From assembly GCF_003263515.1 (NCBI RefSeq), contig NZ_JYDE01000011.1, forward strand, positions 1-64,000: a stretch of 64,000 nt of DNA, given 5' to 3'. The notes beneath the pieces were generated by a model that worked only from the letters and a program-made list of their open reading frames with translations, ran no database searches and had not been told where the DNA came from. This document shows positions 8,340 through 18,889 of this stretch, piece after piece. The first letter of the stretch is position 1, and each line of letters starts with the position of its first letter. The position numbers and the translations under genes were made by a program. The stretch is from Rahnella inusitata. GTDB taxonomy: Bacteria > Pseudomonadota > Gammaproteobacteria > Enterobacterales > Enterobacteriaceae.

Positions 8340-9578
8340 ATGTTTGGTTGGACTTCTCGGCAACGAAATGTTGCCATCGCCAGTTTCTTAAGCTGGACCC
8401 TCGATGCCTTCGATTTTTTCATTTTAGTCTTTCTGCTCAGTGATATAGCGACGGCATTTCAGGTGGATATCAAAGAGGTGACGCTGGCGATTTTGCTGAC
8501 ACTGGCAGTCCGGCCAATAGGGGCATTGTTGTTCGGGCGGGCAGCGGAAAAATATGGCCGTAAACCGGTGCTGATGGTTAACATTGCCTGCTTTTCAATT
8601 TTCGAACTTTGCACGGCAGTGGCGCCTTCACTGACCGTTTTCCTGATCCTGCGAGTGATTTACGGCGTGGCGATGGGCGGAGTCTGGGGCGTGGCGTCAT
8701 CACTGGCGATGGAAACCATCCCAGACCGTTCACGCGGGATGATGTCCGGGATTTTTCAGGCCGGTTATCCGTTTGGTTACCTGCTGGCGGCGGTGGTTTA
8801 CGGCTTGTTCTCTGAACTGGTCGGCTGGCGTGGCATGTTTGTGATCGGCGCTGTCCCCGTCTTTCTGCTGCCGTTCATCTGGTTCAAAGTTCAGGAATCG
8901 CCGGTCTGGCTCGCCGCCCGCGAACGCAAGGAAAGTACCGCTTTGTTACCGGTGCTGAAATCGCACTGGAAGCTCTGCGTCTATCTGGTGGTGCTGATGG
9001 CGGCGTTTAATTTCTTCAGCCACGGAACGCAGGATCTTTACCCTTCATTCCTGAAAGTTCAGCACGGTTTTGATGCCCATACGGTCAGCCTGATTGCGAT
9101 CGGTTACACCATCGCCTCAATCATTGGCGGTATCTTCTTTGGCACGCTGTCGGAGAAAATCGGGCGCAAAAAAGCCATTATTATCGCGGCGTTACTCTCT
9201 TTACCGGTGATCCCGTTGTGGGCCTTCTCCAGCGGAACCTGGACTATCGGTCTGGGCGCATTTCTGATGCAGTTTATGGTGCAGGGCGCGTGGGGCGTGG
9301 TGCCATCGTACTTAACCGAGTTGGTGCCCGCGAATACCCGTGCCGTGCTGCCCGGATTCGTTTATCAGCTGGGGAATCTGCTGGCATCGGTCAACGCTAC
9401 CTTGCAGGCGAGCATCGCCGAAAGCCACGGACATAACTACGGCCTGGCGATGGCGATTGTTGCCGGGACGGTGGCAATCGTGATTTCCATACTGGTTGCG
9501 TTTGGGCGGGATACGCGCGGAAAAGCCATAACAGGTGCAATAAATAATCAGACGGCGGATCAACCCGCTAAGGTTTGA
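8340..9578 (+). CDS. MFS transporter, carboxylate/sialate:H+ symporter-like
   Basis: A 412-residue, 12-helix major facilitator protein. The N-terminus (SWTLDAFDFFILVFLL) and the motif GRAAEKYGRKPVL, repeated in the second half as GTLSEKIGRKKAI, fit the SHS group that includes sialic acid (NanT) and lactate (Jen1-like) permeases. The substrate cannot be told from sequence. I chose ATG 8340; an in-frame GTG at 8298 would add 14 residues but has no close ribosome site. E. coli has no gene here between yifB and ilvL, so this is an insertion relative to K-12. No catabolic gene lies beside it. Confidence 0.85.
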   Translation: MFGWTSRQRNVAIASFLSWTLDAFDFFILVFLLSDIATAFQVDIKEVTLAILLTLAVRPIGALLFGRAAEKYGRKPVLMVNIACFSIFELCTAVAPSLTVFLILRVIYGVAMGGVWGVASSLAMETIPDRSRGMMSGIFQAGYPFGYLLAAVVYGLFSELVGWRGMFVIGAVPVFLLPFIWFKVQESPVWLAARERKESTALLPVLKSHWKLCVYLVVLMAAFNFFSHGTQDLYPSFLKVQHGFDAHTVSLIAIGYTIASIIGGIFFGTLSEKIGRKKAIIIAALLSLPVIPLWAFSSGTWTIGLGAFLMQFMVQGAWGVVPSYLTELVPANTRAVLPGFVYQLGNLLASVNATLQASIAESHGHNYGLAMAIVAGTVAIVISILVAFGRDTRGKAITGAINNQTADQPAKV

Positions 9579-9710
9579 TTTTCCAGATTTTTTTTGGCGG
9601 ATTGTGCAACGGTGCGCAAATAATAACGCAAGAAAAATGTTGTCATTAAATGCATTACTGTGATAACTCTGTAGGCAATCGTTCGCAATATGAATTATAG
9701 AAACCTAAAA

Positions 9711-9812
9711 ATGAAAGCCCTTCTCCTCGTAGTTAGCCTAGTCGTGATTCGCGTGGTGGTGATTATTATCCCACCGTGCGGGGCTGCACTTGGACGAAGA
9801 AAGGCTTATTAA
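9711..9812 (+). CDS. ilvL: ilvGMEDA operon leader peptide IlvL
   Basis: A 33-codon leader rich in the regulatory amino acids: 7 Val, 5 Leu and 4 Ile codons, including a run of three Ile. It contains the VVIIIPPCGAALG-type stretch of E. coli IlvL (here VIIIPPCGAALG). Ribosome stalling at Ile, Val or Leu codons favours the antiterminator and allows transcription into ilvG. The attenuator hairpin lies 20 bases after the stop. The last residue (Tyr) extends the peptide by one compared with E. coli. Confidence 0.95.
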   Translation: MKALLLVVSLVVIRVVVIIIPPCGAALGRRKAY

Positions 9813-9832
9813 ACAAGCCTGAACCTGAAAAG

Positions 9833-9866
9833 AAACCCCGCACCGAAAGGTCCGGGGTTTTTTTTT
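9833..9866 (+). terminator. ilv attenuator (intrinsic terminator)
   Basis: A perfect 8-bp outer stem (AAACCCCG/CGGGGTTT) encloses an inner ACC/GGT stem capped by a GAAA loop, then nine T. It is placed just after the ilvL leader, exactly where the attenuator of the ilvGMEDA operon lies. Confidence 0.95.
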
Positions 9867-9906
9867 GGTTCGGTGATTTCAGTGAACAATGAAGCGAGGT
9901 CGGAAA

Positions 9907-9957
9907 ATGAGCAACAGCATAATATTCTGCACTTGTCGCAAAAAGGCAGGAGAATAA
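9907..9957 (+). CDS. ilvX: IlvX micropeptide
   Basis: A 16-codon frame, [16 protein letters not shown], lies between the attenuator and ilvG and ends 2 bases before the ilvG start codon. E. coli has a 16-residue IlvX at the same place, and the two agree at about 7 positions (N3, S4, F7, C8, R11, G15 and the start). A GAGGTCGGAA ribosome site precedes it. It is probably translated and may couple translation into ilvG; no function is established. Confidence 0.75.
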   Translation: MSNSIIFCTCRKKAGE

Positions 9958-9959
9958 GG

Positions 9960-11606
9960 ATGAACGGAGCACAGTGGGTAGTACAAGCGTTGCGTGCGCA
10001 GGGGGTAGATATGGTGTTTGGTTATCCCGGCGGAGCAATCATGCCGGTATACGATGCACTGTATGACGGCGGCGTGGAACACCTGTTGTGCCGGCACGAG
10101 CAAGGTGCCGCAATGGCCGCCATCGGCTATGCCCGTTCAACCGGAAAAGTCGGCGTGTGTATCGCCACTTCCGGTCCCGGCGCCACCAACCTGATCACCG
10201 GTCTGGCTGACGCGCTGTTGGATTCCGTTCCTCTGGTGGCAATCACCGGTCAGGTGGGTTCCGCGTTTATCGGCACTGACGCCTTTCAGGAAATCGACGT
10301 TTTAGGTTTATCTCTGGCCTGTACCAAACACAGTTTCCTGGTGGAATCGCTGGATGCGCTGCCTGAAATCATGGCCGAAGCTTTCGCCATCGCCAGCTCT
10401 GGCCGTCCAGGCCCCGTGCTGATCGACATTCCGAAAGATATCCAGCTGGCAACGGGTGAACTGCCGCCGCACCTGCTGGCCGTCGAAGAATCCTTCCCGC
10501 ATCCGGCTGTTGAACTGGAACAAGCCCGCGCAATGATCGCTGCGGCCCAAAAACCTATGCTGTACATCGGCGGCGGCGTTGGCATGGCTCAGGCAGTGCC
10601 TGCCTTACGCGAATTCATCTCTACTACCGGTATTCCCGCGGTGGCGACGCTGAAAGGTCTGGGTGCACCGGATGCCACCGACCCTTGTTATCTGGGCATG
10701 TTGGGTATGCACGGTACCAGAGCGGCCAATCTGGCGGTGCAGTCTTCTGACTTGTTGATCGCCGTTGGTGCGCGTTTCGATGACCGCGTGACCGGCAAGC
10801 TGAACACTTTCGCACCGCACGCCGCCGTTATCCATATGGATATCGACCCGGCGGAGCTGAACAAACTGCGTCAGGCACACGTCGCGTTACAGGGCGATTT
10901 AAATGCACTGTTACCGGCGCTGCAACAACCACTGAGCATCGATGCATGGCGTGACGAAGTGATGACCCTGAAAGCCCAGGGCGAATGGCGTTACGATCAT
11001 CCGGGCGAGGCCATCTACGCGCCACTGCTGCTGAAACAAATCTCCGATCGCAAAGATGCCACTACCGTGGTGACCACCGACGTCGGCCAGCACCAGATGT
11101 GGACCGCGCAGCACATGCAGTTCTCGCGTCCTGAAAACTTCATCACTTCCAGCGGTCTGGGCACGATGGGCTTCGGCGTACCTGCTGCCGTCGGTGCGCA
11201 GGTTGCACGCCCTGACGATATGGTGATCTGCGTTTCGGGCGATGGCTCCTTCATGATGAATGTGCAGGAACTGGGCACCATCAAGCGAAAACAGTTGCCC
11301 GTAAAAATCCTGCTGTTGGATAACCAGCGGTTAGGGATGGTTCGACAGTGGCAGGAATTGTTCTTCGACGGACGCTTCAGTGAAACCAACCTCTCCGATA
11401 ACCCCGATTTTGTGACGCTGGCCAGCGCATTCAATATTCCCGGCCAACGTATCAGCCGTAAAGACCAAGTCGATGCCGCACTGGATGCCTTTTTCAACAG
11501 CAAAGGCCCGTATTTGCTTCATGTCTCCATCGACGAAAATGAAAATGTCTGGCCTCTGGTACCACCGGGCGCAGGCAACGAAACCATGTTGGAGAAAATG
11601 TCATGA
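9960..11606 (+). CDS. ilvG: Acetolactate synthase II large subunit IlvG
   Basis: The thiamine-diphosphate enzyme that condenses pyruvate with pyruvate or 2-oxobutyrate at the first common step of valine and isoleucine synthesis. The 548-residue frame is intact, unlike E. coli K-12 where ilvG is frameshifted. Visible signatures are the catalytic Glu in [16 protein letters not shown] and the ThDP motif [13 protein letters not shown]. The start is ATG 9960 with AGGAG 8 bases upstream; the frame runs open further up but homology begins here. It overlaps ilvM by 4 bases, so the two subunits are translationally coupled. Confidence 0.97.
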   Translation: MNGAQWVVQALRAQGVDMVFGYPGGAIMPVYDALYDGGVEHLLCRHEQGAAMAAIGYARSTGKVGVCIATSGPGATNLITGLADALLDSVPLVAITGQVGSAFIGTDAFQEIDVLGLSLACTKHSFLVESLDALPEIMAEAFAIASSGRPGPVLIDIPKDIQLATGELPPHLLAVEESFPHPAVELEQARAMIAAAQKPMLYIGGGVGMAQAVPALREFISTTGIPAVATLKGLGAPDATDPCYLGMLGMHGTRAANLAVQSSDLLIAVGARFDDRVTGKLNTFAPHAAVIHMDIDPAELNKLRQAHVALQGDLNALLPALQQPLSIDAWRDEVMTLKAQGEWRYDHPGEAIYAPLLLKQISDRKDATTVVTTDVGQHQMWTAQHMQFSRPENFITSSGLGTMGFGVPAAVGAQVARPDDMVICVSGDGSFMMNVQELGTIKRKQLPVKILLLDNQRLGMVRQWQELFFDGRFSETNLSDNPDFVTLASAFNIPGQRISRKDQVDAALDAFFNSKGPYLLHVSIDENENVWPLVPPGAGNETMLEKMS

Positions 11607-11866
11607 TGCAGCATAACGTCTCAATCCAGGCCCGTTTCCGCCCTGAAATGTTGGAGCGCGTATTACGCGTTGTTCGCCACCGTGGTTTTCAGGTCTGTGC
11701 GATGAACATGACCCCGATGGTCAATGCAGAAAATATAAATATCGAATTGACCGTTGCCAGCCAGCGGCCGGTAGATTTACTGTCTTCACAGTTACGCAAA
11801 CTTATGGATGTCGCCTGTGTCGAAATCCAGCAACACACATCACAACAAATACGCGCGAATGCGTGA
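11603..11866 (+). CDS. ilvM: Acetolactate synthase II small subunit IlvM
   Basis: An 87-residue ACT-domain subunit, the same length as E. coli IlvM and sharing [20 protein letters not shown] and [10 protein letters not shown]. It activates and stabilises the IlvG catalytic subunit; the AHAS II isozyme is known to be insensitive to valine. The ATGA overlap with ilvG suggests equimolar production. Confidence 0.96.
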   Translation: MMQHNVSIQARFRPEMLERVLRVVRHRGFQVCAMNMTPMVNAENINIELTVASQRPVDLLSSQLRKLMDVACVEIQQHTSQQIRANA

Positions 11867-11884
11867 GTAATAGGGACGAATAGA

Positions 11885-12814
11885 ATGACGAAGAAAGCTG
11901 ATTACATTTGGTTCAATGGCGAGATGGTTCCGTGGGCAGAAGCAAAGGTTCACGTGATGTCCCATGCGTTGCATTACGGCACCTCAGTCTTCGAAGGCGT
12001 GCGTTGCTACGACTCCCATAAAGGCCCGGTCGTTTTCCGCCACCGTGAACATATGCAGCGTCTGCGCGATTCCGCCAAAATCTACCGTATGCCGGTTTCT
12101 CAGAGCGTTGATGAACTGATGGAAGCCTGCCGCGAAACGCTGCGTAAAAACAATCTGGTCAGCGCGTATATTCGTCCGCTGGTGTTTGTGGGCGATGTCG
12201 GTATGGGCGTGAACCCGCCGGATGGCTACAAAACTGACGTCATCATCGCCGCCTTCCCGTGGGGCGCATATCTGGGTGAAGAAGCCCTTGAGCAGGGTAT
12301 CGACGCAATGGTCTCCTCATGGAACCGCGTTGCCGCCAACACCATTCCGACCGCCGCAAAAGCCGGTGGTAACTACCTGTCCTCATTGCTGGTCGGCAGC
12401 GAAGCACGCCGTCACGGTTATCAGGAAGGGATCGCGCTGGATATTCACGGTTACGTCTCAGAAGGCGCGGGCGAAAACTTGTTCGAAGTGAAAGAAGGCA
12501 TCTTGTTCACACCGCCGTTTACCTCTTCTGCACTGCCGGGCATTACCCGCGATGCAATCATTAAACTGGCGAAAGACATGGGTCTGGAAGTGCGTGAGCA
12601 GGTGCTGTCCCGCGAATCTCTGTATCTGGCTGACGAAGTGTTCATGTCCGGAACTGCGGCGGAAATCACTCCTGTACGCAGCGTGGACGGCATTCAGGTC
12701 GGAATCGGCAAACGCGGTCCGGTCACGAAACAAATTCAGGATGCGTTCTTCGGCCTGTTCACCGGCAAAACCGAAGACAAATGGGGATGGTTGGACCCAA
12801 TTAATCCACAGTAA
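11885..12814 (+). CDS. ilvE: Branched-chain amino acid aminotransferase IlvE
   Basis: A 309-residue fold-type IV PLP enzyme that transfers the amino group from glutamate to the keto acids of valine, isoleucine and leucine. The PLP lysine is K159 in TAAKAGGNYLSS, and the SEGAGENLFEV and SGTAAEITPV blocks line the cofactor site. It is nearly identical to E. coli IlvE. It follows ilvM by 18 bases in the ilvGMEDA operon. Confidence 0.97.
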   Translation: MTKKADYIWFNGEMVPWAEAKVHVMSHALHYGTSVFEGVRCYDSHKGPVVFRHREHMQRLRDSAKIYRMPVSQSVDELMEACRETLRKNNLVSAYIRPLVFVGDVGMGVNPPDGYKTDVIIAAFPWGAYLGEEALEQGIDAMVSSWNRVAANTIPTAAKAGGNYLSSLLVGSEARRHGYQEGIALDIHGYVSEGAGENLFEVKEGILFTPPFTSSALPGITRDAIIKLAKDMGLEVREQVLSRESLYLADEVFMSGTAAEITPVRSVDGIQVGIGKRGPVTKQIQDAFFGLFTGKTEDKWGWLDPINPQ

Positions 12815-12886
12815 TCTAAAGAACAAGAATGATGCAGGTGGCGATTTCGCTGCCTGCTAAACAGAAATGATTTGGAGTAACTGAGC

Positions 12887-14737
12887 ATGCCTAAGTACCG
12901 TTCCCATACCACCACTCATGGCCGTAATATGGCTGGCGCCCGCGCATTATGGCGTGCCACCGGCATGACCGATGATGATTTCGGCAAGCCAATTATTGCC
13001 GTCGTTAACTCCTTTACCCAGTTCGTACCAGGCCACGTGCACTTGCGCGATCTGGGTAAACTGGTTGCTGAGCAAATCGAAGCGTCCGGCGGTGTGGCAA
13101 AAGAATTCAACACTATCGCAGTGGATGATGGTATCGCGATGGGGCACGGCGGCATGCTGTATTCATTGCCTTCCCGTGAACTGATCGCCGATTCCGTCGA
13201 ATACATGGTGAACGCGCACTGCGCCGATGCCATGGTGTGTATTTCCAACTGCGACAAAATCACCCCGGGAATGCTGATGGCGTCATTGCGCCTGAACATT
13301 CCGGTGATCTTTGTTTCCGGCGGCCCGATGGAAGCCGGTAAAACCAAGCTGTCTGACAAAATCATCAAGCTCGATCTGGTCGATGCCATGATTCAGGGCG
13401 CAAACCCGAACGTCAGCGACGCCGACAGCGAGCAGATCGAACGTTCTGCCTGTCCGACCTGCGGCTCCTGTTCCGGTATGTTTACCGCCAACTCCATGAA
13501 CTGTCTGACCGAAGCGCTGGGTCTGTCGCAGCCGGGTAACGGTTCATTGCTGGCGACGCACGCTGACCGCCGCGAACTGTTCCTGAACGCCGGTCGCCGC
13601 ATCGTTGAGCTGACCAAACGTTATTACGAAAAAGATGACGAAACCGCACTGCCACGCAACATCGCCAGCAAAGCGGCATTCGAGAATGCCATGACGCTGG
13701 ATATAGCGATGGGCGGCTCGACCAACACCGTTCTGCACCTGCTGGCTGCCGCGCAGGAAGGCGGAATCGAATTCGATATGATCGATATCGACCGTCTGTC
13801 ACGCGTCGTACCGCACCTGTGTAAAGTCGCACCGAGCACGCCGAAATACCATATGGAAGACGTTCACCGCGCCGGTGGCGTACTGGCGATTCTGGGCGAA
13901 CTGGACCGCGCGAACCTGCTGAACCGCGACGTCAAAAACATCCTTGGCCTGAACCTGACGGAAACGCTGAATCAGTACGACATCATGCTGACCAAAGATG
14001 AAGCCGTGAAAAAAATGTTCCGCGCCGGTCCGGCCGGTATCCGCACCACGCAGGCGTTCTCACAGGATTGCCGCTGGGACACACTGGATGATGACCGCGC
14101 CGAAGGCTGTATCCGCTCGCTGGAAAATGCGTTCAGTCTGGAAGGCGGGCTGGCCGTGCTGTACGGCAACATCGCCGAAGCCGGCAGTATCGTGAAAACC
14201 GCAGGCGTGGATAAATCTAACCTGACCTTCCGTGGCCCGGCCAAAGTCTACGAAAGCCAGGACGATGCCGTGAGCGCGATCCTCGGTGGCAAAGTCGTTT
14301 CAGGCGACGTCGTGGTTATCCGCTACGAAGGGCCAAAGGGCGGGCCGGGTATGCAGGAAATGCTGTATCCGACTACCTATCTGAAATCCATGGGGCTCGG
14401 CAAAGAGTGTGCGCTGATCACTGACGGTCGTTTCTCAGGCGGCACATCCGGCCTGTCTATCGGTCACGTTTCTCCTGAAGCGGGCAGCGGCGGCATGATT
14501 GCGCTGGTTGAGGATGGCGACTTTATCGACATCGACATTCCAAACCGCAGCATGGTGCTGGACGTTCCGGCAGCCGAACTGGCAGCGCGTCATGCAGCAG
14601 AAGAGGCTCGTGGCGATCAGGCGTGGACGCCGAAGAACCGCGTGCGTGAAGTCTCCTATGCGCTGCGTGCTTACGCCATGCTGGCGACCAGTGCCGACAA
14701 AGGCGCCGTTCGCGACAAGTCTAAGCTGGGAGGCTAA
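12887..14737 (+). CDS. ilvD: Dihydroxy-acid dehydratase IlvD
   Basis: A 616-residue iron-sulfur enzyme that dehydrates 2,3-dihydroxy acids to the keto acid precursors of valine and isoleucine. The conserved cysteines are in [12 protein letters not shown] and [17 protein letters not shown], and the C-terminal [20 protein letters not shown] block is intact. The length equals E. coli IlvD. It lies 72 bases after ilvE with a GGAG ribosome site and only 5 bases before ilvA. Confidence 0.97.
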   Translation: MPKYRSHTTTHGRNMAGARALWRATGMTDDDFGKPIIAVVNSFTQFVPGHVHLRDLGKLVAEQIEASGGVAKEFNTIAVDDGIAMGHGGMLYSLPSRELIADSVEYMVNAHCADAMVCISNCDKITPGMLMASLRLNIPVIFVSGGPMEAGKTKLSDKIIKLDLVDAMIQGANPNVSDADSEQIERSACPTCGSCSGMFTANSMNCLTEALGLSQPGNGSLLATHADRRELFLNAGRRIVELTKRYYEKDDETALPRNIASKAAFENAMTLDIAMGGSTNTVLHLLAAAQEGGIEFDMIDIDRLSRVVPHLCKVAPSTPKYHMEDVHRAGGVLAILGELDRANLLNRDVKNILGLNLTETLNQYDIMLTKDEAVKKMFRAGPAGIRTTQAFSQDCRWDTLDDDRAEGCIRSLENAFSLEGGLAVLYGNIAEAGSIVKTAGVDKSNLTFRGPAKVYESQDDAVSAILGGKVVSGDVVVIRYEGPKGGPGMQEMLYPTTYLKSMGLGKECALITDGRFSGGTSGLSIGHVSPEAGSGGMIALVEDGDFIDIDIPNRSMVLDVPAAELAARHAAEEARGDQAWTPKNRVREVSYALRAYAMLATSADKGAVRDKSKLGG

Positions 14738-14742
14738 AGGCC

Positions 14743-16287
14743 ATGGCGGTATCTCAACCTTTGCCCGACCAGCCGTGCGGCGCTGAATATCTGCGCGCCG
14801 TGCTGCGTGCGCCGGTGTATGAAGTCGCACAGGTGACCCCTTTGCAGGTCATGGAAAAGATCTCTTCCCGGCTGGGTAATACCATTCTGGTGAAGAGGGA
14901 GGACCGCCAGGCTGTTCACAGTTTTAAACTGCGCGGCGCGTATTCCATGATAGCCAGCCTGACCGAAGAGCAGGCCGCCCGTGGCGTGATCACGGCCTCG
15001 GCCGGTAACCATGCGCAGGGTGTTGCGCTGTCGGCCACCAAAAAGGGCATCAAATCTCTGATAGTGATGCCGGTGGCGACCGCGGACATCAAAGTCGATG
15101 CGGTGCGCAGTTTCGGTGGTGAAGTATTGCTGTTTGGCGCGAATTTCGACGAAGCCAAAGGCAAAGCTATCGAGCTTTCGCAGCAGCAGGGCATGACGTT
15201 TGTCCCGCCGTTTGACCATCCGGCGGTGATCGCCGGGCAGGGCACGCTGGCGATGGAGCTGCTGCAACAGGATGCGCATCTCGACCGCGTATTCGTGCCG
15301 GTCGGCGGCGGCGGTCTGGCAGCGGGCGTCGCGGTGTTGATCAAACAGCTCATGCCGCAGATCAAAGTGATTGGCGTCGAAGCCGAAGATTCTGCCTGCC
15401 TGCGCGCAGCGCTGGATGCCGGTGAACCTGTTGATCTGGCGCGCGTCGGGCTGTTCGCTGAAGGCGTGGCGGTGAAGCGTATCGGTAACGAAACGTTCCG
15501 CCTGTGCCGTGAATATCTTGATGACGTGATAACCGTCGACAGCGATGCCATCTGCGCCGCGGTGAAAGATTTGTTCGAAGACGTGCGTGCGATTGCCGAG
15601 CCTTCCGGGGCGCTGGCGCTGGCGGGACTGAAGAAATACGTGCAGCAGCACAACATTCAGGGCGAACGTCTGGCGCACGTGCTATCAGGCGCGAACGTCA
15701 ACTTCCACGGTTTACGTTACGTATCGGAACGCTGCGAGCTCGGCGAACAACGCGAAGCGCTGCTGGCGGTGACCATTCCTGAGCGCAAAGGCAGCTTCCT
15801 GAAATTCTGTCAGCTGCTGGGTGGCCGTTCGGTGACCGAGTTCAACTACCGTTATGCCGATGCGGATAACGCCTGCATCTTCGTGGGCGTGCGTCTGACG
15901 CGCGGCCACGCAGAGCGGCTGGGAATCATCGACGAGCTGAATCGCGATGGCTATCAGGTGGTGGATCTCTCTGATGATGAAATGGCGAAACTTCACGTGC
16001 GGTACATGGTGGGCGGGCGTCCAACCAAGCCTTTGCGCGAGCGGCTTTACAGCTTTGAGTTTCCGGAATCACCGGGCGCGTTGCTGAAATTCCTGCATAC
16101 GCTGGGCACGCACTGGAATATTTCGCTGTTCCATTACCGCAGCCACGGCACCGATTTTGGCCGCGTGCTGGCCGCGTTCGAGCTGAATGAACAGGAACCG
16201 GAGTTCGAACAGAACCTGAAGGCGCTGGGTTATGACTGCCATAACGAAAGTGATAATCCTGCGTTCCGCTTCTTCTTAGCGGGCTAA
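14743..16287 (+). CDS. ilvA: Threonine ammonia-lyase (biosynthetic) IlvA
   Basis: A 514-residue PLP enzyme that deaminates threonine to 2-oxobutyrate, the committed step to isoleucine. The PLP lysine lies in HSFKLRGAYSM and the phosphate-binding loop in VGGGGLAAG. The C-terminal third (after about residue 330) holds two ACT-like regulatory repeats, for feedback inhibition by isoleucine, which distinguishes it from the short catabolic TdcB. It is the last gene of ilvGMEDA and is followed by a strong terminator. Confidence 0.96.
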   Translation: MAVSQPLPDQPCGAEYLRAVLRAPVYEVAQVTPLQVMEKISSRLGNTILVKREDRQAVHSFKLRGAYSMIASLTEEQAARGVITASAGNHAQGVALSATKKGIKSLIVMPVATADIKVDAVRSFGGEVLLFGANFDEAKGKAIELSQQQGMTFVPPFDHPAVIAGQGTLAMELLQQDAHLDRVFVPVGGGGLAAGVAVLIKQLMPQIKVIGVEAEDSACLRAALDAGEPVDLARVGLFAEGVAVKRIGNETFRLCREYLDDVITVDSDAICAAVKDLFEDVRAIAEPSGALALAGLKKYVQQHNIQGERLAHVLSGANVNFHGLRYVSERCELGEQREALLAVTIPERKGSFLKFCQLLGGRSVTEFNYRYADADNACIFVGVRLTRGHAERLGIIDELNRDGYQVVDLSDDEMAKLHVRYMVGGRPTKPLRERLYSFEFPESPGALLKFLHTLGTHWNISLFHYRSHGTDFGRVLAAFELNEQEPEFEQNLKALGYDCHNESDNPAFRFFLAG

Positions 16288-16293
16288 AAATCT

Positions 16294-16316
16294 AAGGGCC
16301 CGCACGGGCCCTTTTT
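16294..16316 (+). terminator. Intrinsic terminator of ilvGMEDA
   Basis: A perfect GGGCCC stem extended by AA/TT with a 4-base loop and a T-run, located between ilvA and the convergent end of ilvY. Confidence 0.94.
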
Positions 16317-16345
16317 CTTTGCCATCATTTTGTCGTGAACGCGGG

Positions 16346-17227
16346 TTATAACAGTTGCCAGAACGCGTCGATCAGCGGTTCGTTCAGGCGTTTTTTCTGC
16401 ACGCAGACGCCCAGCTCCAGCGGTGCGCCGACCGTGACGTTATCCAGAATCGTAATGCGGTTGCGGATGGATTCCGGACTGTTATCGACGACGACTGACG
16501 GGATAAGCGCGATGCCGCAACCGAGCGCCACCATCGAAACAATCGCTTCGTGGCCGGAGACAGTGGCATAAATCAGCGGATTGCTCAGACGGTTGCGTTT
16601 GAACCAGATGTCGATGCGTTTTCGTGCCGGGCCGTGTTCCGGAAGAATGAACGGAATTTGCGACCAGTCGGGATGTGGTTCACTGACCTGCGTCCGAACC
16701 GCGCAGGGCAGGGAGGGCGAAATCAGGATCATCGGAATTTCACCGATTTTTGTGAAATCGACGCTGCCCGGTAGCGTTTCAGGATGCCCGGCGATGCCTA
16801 AATCCGCTTCGGTGGATTGCACTTTCTCAACCGCATCGGCGGCATCACCGGTGGTCAGTTTGATTTCTACCAGCGGATGTTGCGCGCGGAAGCGGTCGAG
16901 GATGGGCGGCAGATGGCTGTACGCGGCGGTTACCGAGCAGAACAAACGCAGTTCGCCGCTCAGCGTCGGACCATGCTGATCCAGCCCGCTGCGCAGCTGC
17001 TGGTAATGCAGCAGCGTCTGCTGGGCAAAGTTTTTGAGTTGTTCGCCTGCACTGGTCAGTTGCACTGTGCGGTTATCACGCTGAAAAAGCGGCTGGCCAA
17101 GTTCTTCCTCCAGCCGTTGGATCTGGCGCGACAGCGTTGACGGGCTGACATGCATCGCCTTCGATGAACGGCCAAAATGGCGGCTTTCCGCCAGATGCAA
17201 AAACAGTTTCAGATCACGTAAGTCCAT
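16346..17227 (-). CDS. ilvY: LysR-type activator IlvY
   Basis: A 293-residue LysR regulator with an N-terminal helix-turn-helix (ESRHFGRSSKAMHVSPSTLS) and a C-terminal effector domain, matching E. coli IlvY. It activates the divergent ilvC when acetolactate or acetohydroxybutyrate is bound and represses itself. ATG 17227 gives the E. coli-like N-terminus MDLRDLKLFLHLAESRHFGR; the frame is open 12 codons further up without support. A tandem operator region separates it from ilvC. Confidence 0.95.
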   Translation of the reverse strand: MDLRDLKLFLHLAESRHFGRSSKAMHVSPSTLSRQIQRLEEELGQPLFQRDNRTVQLTSAGEQLKNFAQQTLLHYQQLRSGLDQHGPTLSGELRLFCSVTAAYSHLPPILDRFRAQHPLVEIKLTTGDAADAVEKVQSTEADLGIAGHPETLPGSVDFTKIGEIPMILISPSLPCAVRTQVSEPHPDWSQIPFILPEHGPARKRIDIWFKRNRLSNPLIYATVSGHEAIVSMVALGCGIALIPSVVVDNSPESIRNRITILDNVTVGAPLELGVCVQKKRLNEPLIDAFWQLL

Positions 17228-17273
17228 AAAGATTACCCGGCTCTTTGGTTTCACAGATGACAAAACAAGAGTA

Positions 17274-17288
17274 TTGCAGATTTTGCAA
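17274..17288. promoter_or_regulatory. IlvY operator (O1-type) in the ilvY-ilvC region
   Basis: TTGCA-N5-TGCAA is a perfect interrupted palindrome in the 186-bp divergent spacer, with the T-N11-A shape of LysR-type sites and close to known IlvY operators. A second, weaker half-site with GCAA lies near 17316 and could be part of O2. Confidence 0.7.
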
Positions 17289-17413
17289 CGTCATCTTCGT
17301 AATATATCAATTTAAGCAATGTGTCGCATGACATATAGTGAATTCACGGCGTTCACCGGTTCACGGGTGAAACAAAAAATAACAGCACTTACCTCGAAAG
17401 AACGGAGCAAGAC

Positions 17414-18889
17414 ATGGCTAACTATTTCAACACACTGAACCTGCGTCAGCAGCTGGCACAACTGGGCAAATGCCGCTTCATGGGTCGCGATGAATTCGCA
17501 GACGAAGCCAGCTACCTCAAAGGTAAAAAAGTGGTGATTGTGGGCTGTGGCGCACAAGGTTTGAACCAGGGTCTGAACATGCGTGATTCTGGCCTGGATG
17601 TGTCCTACACCCTGCGTGCAGAAGCGATTGCTGAGAAGCGTGCTTCATGGCGTAAAGCGACAGAAAATGGCTTTAAAGTCGGCACCTACGAAGAACTGAT
17701 CCCGCAGGCGGATCTGGTCGTTAACCTGACTCCAGACAAACAGCACAGCGCAGTGGTTAAAGCAGTTCAGCCACTGATGAAAGACGGCGCGACACTGGGC
17801 TACTCTCATGGCTTCAACATCGTTGAAGTAGGCGAGCAGATCCGTAAAGACATCACCGTAGTGATGGTGGCTCCGAAATGTCCGGGTACTGAAGTCCGTG
17901 AAGAATACAAACGTGGTTTCGGTGTTCCAACGCTTATCGCCGTTCACCCGGAAAACGATCCTAAAGGCGAAGGCATGGCGATTGCTAAAGCCTGGGCTGC
18001 GGCTACCGGCGGCCATCGTGCCGGCGTTCTGCAATCTTCCTTCGTTGCTGAAGTAAAATCTGACCTGATGGGCGAGCAGACTATTCTGTGCGGCATGTTG
18101 CAGGCCGGTTCTCTGCTGTGCTTTGACAAACTGGTCGCTGACGGCGTTGATGAAGCCTACGCAGAAAAACTGCTGCAGTTCGGCTGGGAAACCATCACCG
18201 AAGCGCTGAAACAAGGCGGCATTACGCTGATGATGGACAGACTGTCTAACCCGGCGAAACTGCGTGCTTATGCGCTGTCCGAGCAGCTGAAAGGCATCAT
18301 GGCACCGCTGTTCCAGAAACACATGGACGATATCATTTCGGGTGAATTCTCCAGCGGCATGATGGCTGACTGGGCGAACGACGACAAAAACCTGCTGACC
18401 TGGCGTGAAGAAACGGGCGCTACCGCGTTCGAAAACGCACCACAGTTCGACGGTAAAATTTCCGAGCAGGAATACTTCGACCACGGTGTTGTGATGATTG
18501 CGATGGTGAAAGCGGGCGTTGAGCTGGCCTTCGAAACCATGGTGGCGTCCGGTATCATTGAAGAATCTGCTTACTACGAATCACTGCACGAACTGCCGCT
18601 TATCGCCAACACCGTTGCGCGTAAGCGTCTGTACGAAATGAACGTGGTTATCTCTGATACCGCAGAATACGGTAACTACCTGTTTGCTAACGCAGCAGTA
18701 CCGTTGTTGAAAGAATTCATGACCACCCTGCAGGCGGGTGATTTGGGTAAATCCGTTGCTGAGACTCAGGTTGATAACGCGCAGCTGCGTGACGTTAACG
18801 AAGCTATCCGCAACCACCCGATCGAATCCATTGGTCGCACCCTGCGTGGCTATATGACTGATATGAAACGTATCGCTGTAGCCAGCTGA
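17414..18889 (+). CDS. ilvC: Ketol-acid reductoisomerase IlvC
   Basis: A 491-residue class II (long-form) NADPH enzyme that isomerises and reduces acetolactate and acetohydroxybutyrate. The N-terminal nucleotide-binding motif is [17 protein letters not shown], and the length and duplicated C-terminal domain match E. coli IlvC. It is transcribed alone from the IlvY-controlled divergent promoter, and a GAAAGAACGGAG ribosome region precedes the ATG. An internally deleted ERIC-like sequence and a terminator follow. Confidence 0.97.
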   Translation: MANYFNTLNLRQQLAQLGKCRFMGRDEFADEASYLKGKKVVIVGCGAQGLNQGLNMRDSGLDVSYTLRAEAIAEKRASWRKATENGFKVGTYEELIPQADLVVNLTPDKQHSAVVKAVQPLMKDGATLGYSHGFNIVEVGEQIRKDITVVMVAPKCPGTEVREEYKRGFGVPTLIAVHPENDPKGEGMAIAKAWAAATGGHRAGVLQSSFVAEVKSDLMGEQTILCGMLQAGSLLCFDKLVADGVDEAYAEKLLQFGWETITEALKQGGITLMMDRLSNPAKLRAYALSEQLKGIMAPLFQKHMDDIISGEFSSGMMADWANDDKNLLTWREETGATAFENAPQFDGKISEQEYFDHGVVMIAMVKAGVELAFETMVASGIIEESAYYESLHELPLIANTVARKRLYEMNVVISDTAEYGNYLFANAAVPLLKEFMTTLQAGDLGKSVAETQVDNAQLRDVNEAIRNHPIESIGRTLRGYMTDMKRIAVAS

